The notes: generated by a model not told the origin, from the sequence alone. A stretch of DNA of 6,040 bases from an uncultured Anaerobutyricum sp. (GCA_934317185.1 CAKREJ010000095.1:1-6040), one strand, 5' to 3'; counted from the stretch's first letter, positions 1-6,040 are shown. Made by a program: numbers and translations.

Positions 1-28
1 TATAAGCGAACATTCTTCACGCAACGAC

Positions 29-65
29 TACTGGCACATTTTACCAGTATTTCTTTTTTCTTTTT
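29..65 (+). terminator. Rho-independent terminator for a convergent plus-strand gene
   Basis: A TACTGG / CCAGTA stem (29-34 with 44-49, nine-base loop) is followed on the plus strand by a T-rich tail of about 16 bases broken by C residues. On the minus strand the same hairpin is followed by GTCGTTGCG, so it would not be an intrinsic terminator for lepA. The orientation implies a plus-strand gene ending just left of the window. The stem is only 6 bp and moderate in GC, so strength is uncertain. Confidence 0.55.
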
Positions 66-91
66 CGTCCGTCATTCTAACAAATCAGGAG

Positions 92-1906
92 TTAATCTTC
101 ATCTAATTTGAGGACACTCATAAATGCTTTTTGTGGTATCTCTACGTTACCAACCTGTCGCATTCTTTTCTTTCCTTCCTTCTGTTTTTCAAGAAGCTTT
201 TTCTTACGGGAAATATCACCGCCATAGCACTTCGCAAGTACGTCTTTACGAACCGCCTTTACTGTCTCTCTTGCAATAATCTTACTTCCGATTGCTGCCT
301 GAATTGGAACCTCAAATAAATGTCTTGGAATTTCTTCTTTTAATTTTTCACAAATTTTCCTTGCTCGTTCATAAGCTGTAGATGAATGAACAATAAAAGA
401 AAGTGCATCAACAGTCTCACGGTTGATGAGAATATCTAATTTCACAAGGTCGGACTGCTGGTATCCCTTCATCTCATAATCAAAAGAAGCATATCCTCTG
501 GAACGAGATTTTAAAGCATCAAAGAAATCATAAATAATCTCGTTAAGTGGCAGCTCATATTTAAGGAGTGCTCTTGTTTCTTCCATGTATTCCATAGAAA
601 TATAGGTTCCACGACGCTCCTGACAAAGTGTCATAATGGCTCCTACATATTCTTTAGTTACCATGATTTCTGCTGATACGATCGGTTCTTCCATATATTC
701 GATCGTAGATGGATCTGGAAGATTCGTCGGATTTGTTAAATCAAACACCGTTCCGTCTGTCTGATGCACCTTATAAATAACACTCGGTGCTGTAGTTACT
801 AAGTCAAGATTATATTCTCTTTCTAATCGTTCCTGAATAATCTCTAAATGTAAAAGACCTAAAAATCCACAACGGAAACCAAATCCTAATGCAACCGAAG
901 TTTCCGGCTCATACTGAAGTGCCGCATCGTTAAGCTGTAACTTTTCTAAGGCATCTCTTAAATCCGGATATTTAGCTCCATCTGCCGGATAAATTCCGCA
1001 AAATACCATAGAATTTACCTTTTTATAACCTGGCAGTGGCTCGGCACATGGATTATCTGCATCTGTAACAGTATCACCAACACGGGTATCCTTTACATTT
1101 TTAAGACTGGCAGTAATATAACCAACCATTCCGGCTGAAAGCTCATCACACGGAAAGAACTGGCCTGCACCAAAGGTTCCGACTTCAACAACCTCTGCCT
1201 TTGCACCAGTCGCCATCATCAGCATATTTGTACCTTTTTTAATGCTTCCTTCCATGATACGGGCAAAAATGATAACCCCTTTATAAGAATCATATACACT
1301 GTCAAAAATAAGTGCCTGTAACGGATTGTCAGGATTTCCGCTCGGTGCGGGAATCTTCTTTACGATCTGTTCTAAAACTTCTTCAATATTGAGTCCGTTT
1401 TTTGCAGAAATCTTTGGAGCATCCTGTGCTTCGATTCCAATAACATCCTCTATCTCTTCCACTACCCGATCCGGGTCAGCACTTGGCAGATCAATCTTAT
1501 TGATAACCGGCATGATCTCAAGATCATGATCTAGTGCAAGATATACATTCGCAAGTGTCTGTGCCTCGATTCCCTGTGCCGCATCTACTACAAGTACCGC
1601 TCCCTCACAGGCCGCAAGACTTCGGCTTACTTCATAATTAAAATCAACATGTCCCGGTGTATCAATCAGATTAAATATATATTCTTCTCCGTCCTCTGCA
1701 TGATATACAATACGAACTGCCTGAGACTTAATCGTAATTCCACGTTCTCTCTCTAAATCCATATTATCAAGAACCTGATTCTGCATTTCTCTATCTGTCA
1801 GCAGCCCTGTTTTTTCGATAATACGGTCTGCTAAAGTTGACTTCCCATGATCAATATGTGCTATAATACAAAAATTTCTTATTTTACTCTGGTCAATTCC
1901 AGCCAA
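92..1906 (-). CDS. lepA: Elongation factor 4 (back-translocating ribosomal GTPase LepA)
   Basis: LepA/EF4 is a translational GTPase related to EF-G. It binds the ribosome, has been reported to remodel stalled or mistranslocated complexes, and also influences 30S assembly and initiation. The 604-residue length fits the family (about 600). All GTPase motifs are visible: P-loop AHIDHGKS (16-23), RGIT switch I (55-58), DTPGH (82-86), NKID (136-139) and SAK (167-169). An EF-Tu-like beta-barrel follows (about 190-275), then EF-G III/V-like domains. The LepA-specific C-terminal domain ends in a very basic stretch (about 560-582, [16 protein letters not shown] onward) that is diagnostic against EF-G and TypA. 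The start is TTG: AGGAGG at 1915-1920 lies 8 bases upstream, and residue 1 fits the usual family N-terminus. Its own promoter is predicted at 1954-1982, and 159 bases separate it from trpD upstream. No convincing minus-strand terminator follows the stop codon. Confidence 0.98.
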   Translation of the reverse strand: MAGIDQSKIRNFCIIAHIDHGKSTLADRIIEKTGLLTDREMQNQVLDNMDLERERGITIKSQAVRIVYHAEDGEEYIFNLIDTPGHVDFNYEVSRSLAACEGAVLVVDAAQGIEAQTLANVYLALDHDLEIMPVINKIDLPSADPDRVVEEIEDVIGIEAQDAPKISAKNGLNIEEVLEQIVKKIPAPSGNPDNPLQALIFDSVYDSYKGVIIFARIMEGSIKKGTNMLMMATGAKAEVVEVGTFGAGQFFPCDELSAGMVGYITASLKNVKDTRVGDTVTDADNPCAEPLPGYKKVNSMVFCGIYPADGAKYPDLRDALEKLQLNDAALQYEPETSVALGFGFRCGFLGLLHLEIIQERLEREYNLDLVTTAPSVIYKVHQTDGTVFDLTNPTNLPDPSTIEYMEEPIVSAEIMVTKEYVGAIMTLCQERRGTYISMEYMEETRALLKYELPLNEIIYDFFDALKSRSRGYASFDYEMKGYQQSDLVKLDILINRETVDALSFIVHSSTAYERARKICEKLKEEIPRHLFEVPIQAAIGSKIIARETVKAVRKDVLAKCYGGDISRKKKLLEKQKEGKKRMRQVGNVEIPQKAFMSVLKLDED

Positions 1907-1914
1907 GTCAGTTT

Positions 1915-1920
1915 CCTCCT
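1915..1920 (-). promoter_or_regulatory. Ribosome binding site of lepA, supporting a TTG start
   Basis: Perfect AGGAGG on the minus strand, 8 bases before the TTG at 1904-1906. No in-frame ATG is available at a comparable position, and LepA homology begins almost immediately, so TTG is the best-supported start codon. Confidence 0.85.
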
Positions 1921-1953
1921 ATTTTACGTTTATAATCTAATTCTATCTGTCCT

Positions 1954-1982
1954 ATTCTACCATGAGTTTCTTACCTTTGCAA
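1954..1982 (-). promoter_or_regulatory. Predicted housekeeping (sigma-A type) promoter of lepA
   Basis: Minus-strand TTGCAA (1977-1982) and TAGAAT (1954-1959) are separated by exactly 17 bases. A TG one base upstream of the -10 makes it an extended -10. The -35 matches TTGACA at only four of six positions, and the extended -10 may compensate. It would give a leader of about 40 bases before the lepA start and lets lepA be expressed independently of tryptophan-controlled trpD. Confidence 0.6.
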
Positions 1983-2022
1983 TTTTTTATTACAGCTCAT
2001 AATACATTTTAAGCCATATTAT

Positions 2023-2050
2023 AAAACAACAAGCACTCGTAAGCTGTGTT
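2023..2050 (-). terminator. Weak terminator-like hairpin after trpD
   Basis: Starting 15 bases after the trpD stop, AACACAGC (2043-2050) can pair with GCTTGTT (2028-2034) as about 7 bp with a single bulged base, followed by GTTTT and then AT-rich sequence. The stem is AT-rich and the T-run is short, so termination is probably partial and some trpD transcripts may run into lepA. Confidence 0.35.
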
Positions 2051-2065
2051 TATTTCTAATATAAT

Positions 2066-3076
2066 TTATTCCTGATTTGATAACTTAACAAACTCATCAA
2101 GTCTTGCTTTTGCTTTTCCACTGTCAATCAGCTCTGCCGCAAATTTTATCCCTTCTTCCAATGTTTCCACTTTTCCAGCTACATAAAAACCTGCTCCGGC
2201 ATTCATTAAAACGGCTTCTCTTCTCGGACCCTTTTCTCCATTTAAGATTGCCAATGTAATCTTTGCATTCTCTTCCGGTGTGCCTCCAACTAATTCTTCT
2301 TTATCACACTTCTTAACCCCAAACTGTTCTGGCTCAATCTCGTAAGAACGGAACTTTCCATCTTTAATCTCGCAGACACTTGTTTTTGCACTCATAGAAA
2401 TCTCATCAAGACAATCTTGTCCATATACGACCATTGCATTTTTTACTCCGAGATTAGAGAGTACTCTGGCAAGTGGTTCTACCAGCTTCTCATCATACAC
2501 TCCCATGACCTGCATATTTGCACCTGCCGGATTAGAAAGTGGTCCTAAAATATTAAATACTGTGCGAATTCCCAACTCTTTTCGTACTGATGCTACATAA
2601 CGCATCGCCGTATGATATTTCTGTGCAAAAAGAAAACAGATATTGATATCTTTTAACATCTGTGCACTCTTTGCCGGAGAAACCATAATGTTTACTCCAA
2701 GTGCCTCCAGCACATCTGCTGCACCACATTTACTTGAAGCTGCTCTATTTCCGTGCTTTGCAACCGGAACACCTCCTGCAGAAATCACAAGTGCTGACGT
2801 TGTAGAAATATTAAAAGAGTTCGACCGATCTCCACCCGTTCCCACAATTTCTAATACATCCATATCATTAAGAAGTCTTGTACAATGTGCTCTCATTCCT
2901 GCTGCGGAAGCTGTAATCTCATCAATCGTCTCCCCTTTCATGGCAAGAGCAGTAAGATAAGCACTTTTTTGAATATCATCCGCTTCTCCTGTCATAATCT
3001 CATCCATAACTGTCTGTGCCATTTCATAACTTAAATCTTCTTTTCTGCTTAATTTGATAATTGCTTCTTTAATCAT
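2066..3076 (-). CDS. trpD: Anthranilate phosphoribosyltransferase
   Basis: TrpD transfers the phosphoribosyl group of PRPP to anthranilate, giving N-(5-phosphoribosyl)anthranilate, the second step of tryptophan synthesis from chorismate. It is cytoplasmic, Mg-dependent and usually a homodimer. The 336 residues match the family. A helical N-terminal domain (1 to about 70) precedes the alpha/beta domain with VGTGGD (78-83, PRPP loop), FNIST (88-92), [12 protein letters not shown] (107-118, PRPP/anthranilate site), RKELGIRT (165-172, the Arg that contacts anthranilate), [11 protein letters not shown] (174-184) and LDEIS with the metal-binding Asp-Glu pair at 224-225. No catalytic residue looks lost. 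AGAGAGG sits about 8 bases before the ATG. The gene is alone: no trpE, trpG, trpC, trpF, trpB or trpA is adjacent, and it has its own promoter and a tRNA-Trp T-box leader. That leader strongly supports a role in tryptophan synthesis rather than the related nucleoside phosphorylases. Confidence 0.97.
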   Translation of the reverse strand: MIKEAIIKLSRKEDLSYEMAQTVMDEIMTGEADDIQKSAYLTALAMKGETIDEITASAAGMRAHCTRLLNDMDVLEIVGTGGDRSNSFNISTTSALVISAGGVPVAKHGNRAASSKCGAADVLEALGVNIMVSPAKSAQMLKDINICFLFAQKYHTAMRYVASVRKELGIRTVFNILGPLSNPAGANMQVMGVYDEKLVEPLARVLSNLGVKNAMVVYGQDCLDEISMSAKTSVCEIKDGKFRSYEIEPEQFGVKKCDKEELVGGTPEENAKITLAILNGEKGPRREAVLMNAGAGFYVAGKVETLEEGIKFAAELIDSGKAKARLDEFVKLSNQE

Positions 3077-3103
3077 AATTCTAGCCTCTCTTTTTGTGTG
3101 ATT

Positions 3104-3171
3104 GTTGTCATGCGGATTTGGGATGGAATTGATGTAAGAATTGCGAAATAAAAAAATCCGCCCATGACAAC
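3104..3171 (-). repeat. Imperfect inverted repeat joining the T-box terminator 3' arm to the trpD 5' leader
   Basis: In the transcript, GTTGTCATG (3163-3171) is perfectly complementary to CATGACAAC (3104-3112), and CGGATTT (3154-3160) to AAATCCG (3113-3119). A two-base GG bulge (3161-3162) separates the two helices, for 16 bp in total around a 34-base loop. The left half is the 3' arm and first Us of the T-box terminator. The right half lies 13-28 bases upstream of the trpD ribosome binding site and can exist only in read-through RNA. The complementarity is seen directly; any function is inferred. Confidence 0.7.
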
Positions 3172-3195
3172 GTATTACTACTTTGTCAAGGACGG
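3150..3195 (-). terminator. Regulated Rho-independent terminator of the trpD T-box leader
   Basis: In the transcript, CCGTCCTTGACAA (3183-3195) pairs with TTGTCATGGGCGG (3158-3170) as 13 positions with one G-U wobble and one T-T mismatch around a 12-base loop. Seven consecutive Us follow (3150-3156). Its 5' arm is also the 3' half of the antiterminator, so the two structures exclude each other. It lies about 75 bases before the trpD start and should stop transcription when tRNA-Trp is charged. Confidence 0.93.
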
Positions 3196-3463
3196 GTGTA
3201 TTATCAGTAAGTTATTCTTTCACATCCGCGGTGCCACCTTGATTCACAAAAATGTGCACTCTAAAGGATACCATCATATCCCTGGCAACTGACGTATGCC
3301 TTTACGTCACAGTGTACTAAGCAATAACTGCCTTTGACTGTGCCCTCCACGGTCCATTTAATAATCTGCGTTTAATCCGGCTCTCACCTGCCCGGACTCT
3401 CTGTGTATGCACAACTATTTTTATCTCCGCTTCAACGGTTTGACTTGAAAAATTAAATTTTCT
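3150..3463 (-). promoter_or_regulatory. T-box riboswitch, tRNA-Trp specific, controlling trpD
   Basis: T-box leaders sense uncharged tRNA and prevent premature termination. Stem I closes by GTTGTGC (3409-3415) with GCACAGT (3337-3343). It contains AGAGAG (3397-3402) and the conserved GGTGAGAGCC block (3379-3388) within a TCCGG/CCGGA helix. The specifier is TGG (3354-3356) in the family context AAA-TGG-ACC...GGAG, which reads tryptophan. A GACGTA/TACGTC hairpin (3303-3308 with 3291-3296) and a stem III of AGGGATA/TATCCTT (3277-3283 with 3264-3270) follow. The T-box proper AAGGTGGCACCGCGG spans 3226-3240. Its TGGC bulge (3233-3236) pairs with a tRNA ending GCCA, fitting the G73 discriminator of bacterial tRNA-Trp. 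In the antiterminator, AAGG and GCGG flanking the bulge pair with CCTT and CCGT (3188-3195), which otherwise form the terminator. Low tryptophan should therefore switch trpD on. The 5' end is estimated from the promoter. Confidence 0.96.
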
Positions 3464-3469
3464 GATATT

Positions 3470-3498
3470 ATTAAATCATAAACTCTATCGTTTGTCAA
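3470..3498 (-). promoter_or_regulatory. Sigma-A promoter of the trpD T-box transcript
   Basis: Minus-strand consensus TTGACA (3493-3498) and TTTAAT (3470-3475; five of six match TATAAT) with exactly 17 bases between them, plus an extended -10 TG (3477-3478). The start is expected near 3463, just upstream of the T-box leader. The promoter begins 36 bases beyond the spoIIP stop codon, so trpD has independent vegetative transcription. Confidence 0.85.
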
Positions 3499-3533
3499 TT
3501 TATTTTTTATAATGATGCAAAACCGTAAATATT

Positions 3534-4760
3534 TTAATTATGCTTTTTATAACATTTTTCTCCTGATAAAAGACGATAGAGCATCTCTGCCAGAGGTTTC
3601 ATTGCATTTTTTGCTTCATCTAATGTATTATTTTGTGCTCCAACTTCTACCAGCATAGCTCTTTTGACCAAATGAAGGTTATATCTATAGCCTTTTATGT
3701 ATATTTTCCGTGTTAACTCCGGGTAATATTTTCCACACAAAAGCTGCATCTGTAAACTAAATGCCAGATTCGCTTCCTTATTTGGATTATAAAGATAACC
3801 AATATCTCCTTTATCTCTAAGACGGCTGACTCCATTAAAAAACATAATCTGTGCTGCCGAATTTCCATTAATTTTGGTTCGAAGATGAATACTGTTTTCT
3901 ACAGAATCTCTGTGCAGATCAATCACTACCTTTACGGAAGGATTCTTTTTTAAAGCTGCTTCCACACTATCTCCGGCAAAATTATAGGCTGCATTTCTGT
4001 CAAGCTGTCCATCCACCATATCGTAGACAGACTCATCATGAATCGTCTTTATTCCATACACATCTTCCAGTTCTTTTGTCAGTTCTTCTCCCACATCAAT
4101 AACAGAGCCTCCCTTTCCTTTTACTGTTTTATATGTCTCACTTCCATGCGTATGATAGATTAATACTAACGGCTCATCTTTTCCTAATTTTGCAGATAAA
4201 TCCATTTTCACAAGTTTAGGTCCATTTAACTCCTGCTTTGTCATAGAGGTTGTTTCATCTACAATATAAAAATGCTCTAATAAAAAGGAATAGCTTGCCA
4301 GTTCTTTTACTGTATAACTTTTTCCTGCTCCTGTCTGCTTCATCGTTCCGGGATCTTTCTTTTTTTCTTCCACAGACTGGTCATCTGATTCTGTAAAATA
4401 ATCCGGTACTGTATCACTATATCTGTTTTTATAATATCCTTTTCCTTTCCAGTAATCGAATGCAAATCTCTGAATTGGAAAAAATTCCACCTGCATTCCA
4501 TTTTGAAAAAAAGGAAGCATTATTCTTTTTTCACCTTCGTATGTATCATATCCCAAAATTGGGGTTAATTCGTACTGTCCTTTCTGTATACTATTCTCCA
4601 TAAATTCACAAAACACTTCTGCATGGATCGGAACATTATTCCACAAAGACGTTATCCTTTTTTTTACCCTCTCCCTTCCTCCGGATAAAAACAAACCCCA
4701 TAGCAAAATAAAAAGAACAAACAATAACCCTTCTACTGTTTTCAAATTTCTTTCCCGCAT
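3534..4760 (-). CDS. spoIIP: Stage II sporulation protein P, peptidoglycan hydrolase for engulfment
   Basis: SpoIIP acts in the SpoIID-SpoIIM-SpoIIP complex in the mother-cell membrane at the septum. It cuts peptidoglycan as an amidase and endopeptidase so that the mother cell can engulf the forespore. Numbering from the chosen ATG (408 residues), one membrane segment spans about 10-26 with few residues before it, followed by basic residues and a long extracytoplasmic part. Residues 60 to about 150 are poorly conserved and include a charged Lys/Glu/Asp linker. The catalytic domain has LIYHTHGSETY (200-210), VIDLHRDS (279-286) and LVEVGAQNNT (370-379), which supply the His/Glu/His zinc-ligand and catalytic Glu pattern known from this family and related amidases; assigning each residue is inference. 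The frame also opens at a TTG at 4773-4775, but GGAGGA lies inside that extension and directly precedes the ATG at 4758-4760. It sits 77 bases downstream of gpr, the known order in spore-formers. No clear terminator follows before the trpD promoter. Confidence 0.95.
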   Translation of the reverse strand: MRERNLKTVEGLLFVLFILLWGLFLSGGRERVKKRITSLWNNVPIHAEVFCEFMENSIQKGQYELTPILGYDTYEGEKRIMLPFFQNGMQVEFFPIQRFAFDYWKGKGYYKNRYSDTVPDYFTESDDQSVEEKKKDPGTMKQTGAGKSYTVKELASYSFLLEHFYIVDETTSMTKQELNGPKLVKMDLSAKLGKDEPLVLIYHTHGSETYKTVKGKGGSVIDVGEELTKELEDVYGIKTIHDESVYDMVDGQLDRNAAYNFAGDSVEAALKKNPSVKVVIDLHRDSVENSIHLRTKINGNSAAQIMFFNGVSRLRDKGDIGYLYNPNKEANLAFSLQMQLLCGKYYPELTRKIYIKGYRYNLHLVKRAMLVEVGAQNNTLDEAKNAMKPLAEMLYRLLSGEKCYKKHN

Positions 4761-4762
4761 AA

Positions 4763-4769
4763 TTCCTCC
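4763..4769 (-). promoter_or_regulatory. Ribosome binding site fixing the spoIIP start at 4760
   Basis: Minus-strand GGAGGAA directly precedes ATTATG, leaving about 4 bases between the GGAGG core and the ATG at 4758-4760. The spacing is short but workable. The alternative in-frame TTG at 4773-4775 has no recognisable ribosome binding site upstream and would place this motif inside the coding region. Confidence 0.7.
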
Positions 4770-4837
4770 AGACAAAAATTGACGTACCCTGATATTTTTA
4801 TACTATAAGCTTATGCCTGTCCTTTTTATTTATGATT

Positions 4838-5776
4838 TTACAAAGTTCTCCCTGCAACAAATTGATTAATTCCTTCAGAAAGAGTATAACTGATTCTTTT
4901 TACTGCTTCATCAATCTCTTTTGGTGTCACAAAAAGGTCCCGTAGCTTCTTATCTAAAATTTTTTCCAGAAAACGATATTTCTCACCTTCCGGCCAGGAG
5001 GTAAATATATTTTTCATTCCTTCCCCCTGCGAATTACAAAACGATTCCATAATATCACAGGCTAATGAAGGAATGGAAATAACCGTAGGAACTCCTATCG
5101 CAACAACCGGAATTCCCATCGTATTTTCTGTAATCTCGTTTCGATGATTTCCAACTCCGGAACCCGGAGAAATTCCTGTGTTACTAATCTGAATCGTTCG
5201 ATTCAGTCTTTCTGAACTCTTAGCAGCTAATGCATCAATCACTACTAAGGCATCCGGATGAATCTTCTTGACAATTCCTTCAACAATTTCCCCCGTTTCC
5301 ATCCCGGTTTGTGCCATAACTCCCGGTGCCAAAGCAGCTACTACCGGACACCCTTCTATTTCTTTCCAACCGGTTAAATGTCTTGTCACAAACAGATTTT
5401 TTATTACAAGAGGACCAAGTGCGTCCGGAGTCACCTCCCCATTCCCAAGTCCAATAAATAACAATCTCTTTTTTTCTGAAAGCAACGACTTTAATCGTTT
5501 CGCAAGATGACTGCTCATCTCCTCATGAAAACCACCATCATTCTCTGCCATATTTTCTCCTTCAAGAGTTACATAAATCCCCTTCGGCTTCCCAAGCTGT
5601 TTTTCCCCTGCCTCATTTTCGATCTCGATTATCGTTTCCTGTAGTCCTCGATTCCCTATCATTTCCTGCTGTACTTTAATTCCGGCAAATGAGTTTTCTT
5701 TCTCAATCGTTTCTGCAAGCTCCTCCTTTAACTCTAACGCTAAATCTGTATGTGAAAAAGAATGTACGGTATTCAT
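4838..5776 (-). CDS. gpr: Germination protease GPR, degrades small acid-soluble spore proteins
   Basis: GPR is made in the forespore as an inactive zymogen, trims itself late in sporulation, and on germination degrades the SASPs that coat spore DNA, releasing amino acids. From the chosen ATG it has 312 residues, somewhat shorter than the Bacillus enzymes (about 370). The self-cleavage site is visible as HTDLALE (9-15), matching RTDLAVE of Bacillus GPR; cutting after Asp11 would remove 11 residues. The core carries FIGLGNGEVTPDALGP (Asp118) and LVVIDALAA (Asp181), equivalent to the two aspartates implicated in the atypical aspartic-protease mechanism of B. megaterium GPR. The NTGISPGSGVGNHR loop (199-212) is typical of the family. 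An ATG six codons upstream (5792-5794) is rejected because the ribosome binding site follows it. A sigma-G promoter precedes the gene and spoIIP follows it. Confidence 0.96.
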   Translation of the reverse strand: MNTVHSFSHTDLALELKEELAETIEKENSFAGIKVQQEMIGNRGLQETIIEIENEAGEKQLGKPKGIYVTLEGENMAENDGGFHEEMSSHLAKRLKSLLSEKKRLLFIGLGNGEVTPDALGPLVIKNLFVTRHLTGWKEIEGCPVVAALAPGVMAQTGMETGEIVEGIVKKIHPDALVVIDALAAKSSERLNRTIQISNTGISPGSGVGNHRNEITENTMGIPVVAIGVPTVISIPSLACDIMESFCNSQGEGMKNIFTSWPEGEKYRFLEKILDKKLRDLFVTPKEIDEAVKRISYTLSEGINQFVAGRTL

Positions 5777-5780
5777 AATA

Positions 5781-5789
5781 TCTCTCCTT
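5781..5789 (-). promoter_or_regulatory. Ribosome binding site that places the gpr start at 5776
   Basis: Minus-strand AAGGAGAGA lies with its AGGAG core 7 bases before the ATG at 5774-5776. The only further upstream in-frame ATG (5792-5794) is followed at once by this motif, so using it would translate the ribosome binding site as Ser-Arg-Arg-Asp. The downstream ATG is therefore preferred. Confidence 0.85.
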
Positions 5790-5858
5790 GACATTTTTAA
5801 CTCTCATTTAAATGTTATGAAAGCATTACGCAATACTTAAATGAACGCTTCCATGAAG

Positions 5859-5887
5859 TATTATGTAAAAAAAACATCCAAATATAC
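5859..5887 (-). promoter_or_regulatory. Predicted sigma-G (forespore) promoter of gpr
   Basis: Minus-strand GTATA (5883-5887) and CATAATA (5859-5865) are separated by 17 bases. These match the sigma-G consensus as I recall it for B. subtilis (-35 GHATR, -10 CATWHTA) at every position. gpr is a classical sigma-G regulon member, so sequence and gene identity agree. The start would be near 5851, giving a leader of about 75 bases. A run of eight Ts lies within the spacer. Confidence 0.75.
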
Positions 5888-5898
5888 ATGAACCTGAT

Positions 5899-5957
5899 AA
5901 ATTAACTTATAAAAATTTCATTTTTTGCTTGACAAACCACGAAAAAATCAATAGAAT
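5899..5957 (+). promoter_or_regulatory. Strong housekeeping promoter with AT-rich upstream element, firing rightward
   Basis: Plus-strand TTGACA (5929-5934, perfect) and TAGAAT (5952-5957, five of six) with an optimal 17-base spacer. The preceding 30 bases (5899-5928) are almost entirely A/T, resembling an UP element. Transcription should start near 5964. No coding start with a ribosome binding site is reached before the window ends, so the leader is at least about 75 bases. Conserved Firmicute gene order suggests the target is rpsT (ribosomal protein S20), divergent from gpr; this is an inference because no rpsT codons are visible. Confidence 0.8.
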
Positions 5958-6040
5958 ATAGAGGTATGTTTACATTAGATTGTCCGTGTCCGAAATAATG
6001 CAAAACAATATAAACATAATAATAATTATAAGTAATAATA

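Noticed and set aside
1..28. Possible start of hemW (often follows lepA) on the minus strand at the left edge
   Set aside because: Fewer than ten codons would be visible, no ribosome binding site is evident, and no recognisable HemW motif is reached. The plus-strand terminator just beside it argues instead for a convergent neighbour.
131..319. Plus-strand open frame of 62 codons opposite the 3' end of lepA
   Set aside because: It lies wholly antisense to a certain gene, lacks a ribosome binding site, and its translation resembles no known protein. It is a coding shadow.
1326..1529. Plus-strand open frame of 67 codons opposite lepA
   Set aside because: Antisense shadow of the LepA GTPase domain; no start signals.
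2643..2960. Plus-strand open frame of 105 codons opposite trpD
   Set aside because: Overlaps the most conserved part of trpD in antisense; low-complexity Ala/Ser/Pro-rich translation and no ribosome binding site.
4805..4814. Ten-base perfect palindrome ATAAGCTTAT between gpr and spoIIP
   Set aside because: Short and AT-rich with no loop or T-tract; expected by chance in this composition, so not called as an operator or terminator.
4761..4837. A sigma-E or sigma-F promoter for spoIIP in the gap after gpr
   Set aside because: SpoIIP is expected to be under mother-cell or early forespore control, but no pair of elements with correct spacing to the known consensus sequences could be found by eye.
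5268..5510. Plus-strand open frame of 80 codons opposite gpr
   Set aside because: Antisense shadow of the catalytic core of gpr with no supporting signals.
5832..5862. AATACTT / AAGTATT inverted repeat upstream of gpr, considered as a terminator or operator
   Set aside because: Only 7 A/T-rich base pairs with a 17-base loop, no T-tract, and it overlaps the predicted sigma-G -10 element and start site. It could be chance in such AT-rich DNA.
5998..6040. ATG at 5998 running open to the window end on the plus strand
   Set aside because: No ribosome binding site precedes it, and the codons are Asn/Ile repeats from AT-rich leader sequence, unlike the start of S20 or any known protein.

Overview
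The window looks like chromosomal DNA from a low-GC, spore-forming Firmicute, most likely class Clostridia and plausibly a Lachnospiraceae-type gut anaerobe. The family placement is an inference from gene content and protein flavour, not a computed result. It carries two dedicated sporulation/germination genes, a T-box riboswitch, AGGAGG-type ribosome binding sites and very AT-rich spacers. All four protein genes lie on the minus strand, so transcription runs from right to left.

Layout in the direction of transcription. At the right end (about 5795-6040) is a divergent control region. A housekeeping promoter fires rightward out of the window, probably into rpsT (ribosomal protein S20) if the usual Firmicute gene order holds. 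A perfect sigma-G-type forespore promoter fires leftward into gpr. gpr (germination protease, 4838-5776) is followed 77 bases later by spoIIP (engulfment peptidoglycan hydrolase, 3534-4760). Next comes a self-contained tryptophan cassette: promoter, tRNA-Trp-type T-box leader with terminator (about 3150-3463), and trpD (anthranilate phosphoribosyltransferase, 2066-3076), ending in a weak terminator-like hairpin. Finally lepA (elongation factor 4, 92-1906) has its own predicted promoter and a TTG start. At the left edge a short hairpin with a T-rich tail, oriented on the plus strand, suggests a convergent gene outside the window.

The block rpsT / gpr-spoIIP / lepA is a known conserved neighbourhood in spore-formers such as Bacillus subtilis. 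The surprise here is a lone trpD, controlled by charged versus uncharged tRNA-Trp, sitting between spoIIP and lepA with no other trp genes in view. Its leader can be read in detail: a TGG specifier codon, a TGGC acceptor-binding bulge that matches the G73 discriminator expected for tRNA-Trp, and mutually exclusive antiterminator and terminator pairings. It also has an extra 16-bp complementarity between the 3' arm of the terminator and a segment just upstream of the trpD ribosome binding site. That last element is not part of the standard T-box design and is the most interesting item here.

I see no mobile element, CRISPR array, tRNA or rRNA gene, and nothing that supports a wholly new defence or metabolic system.
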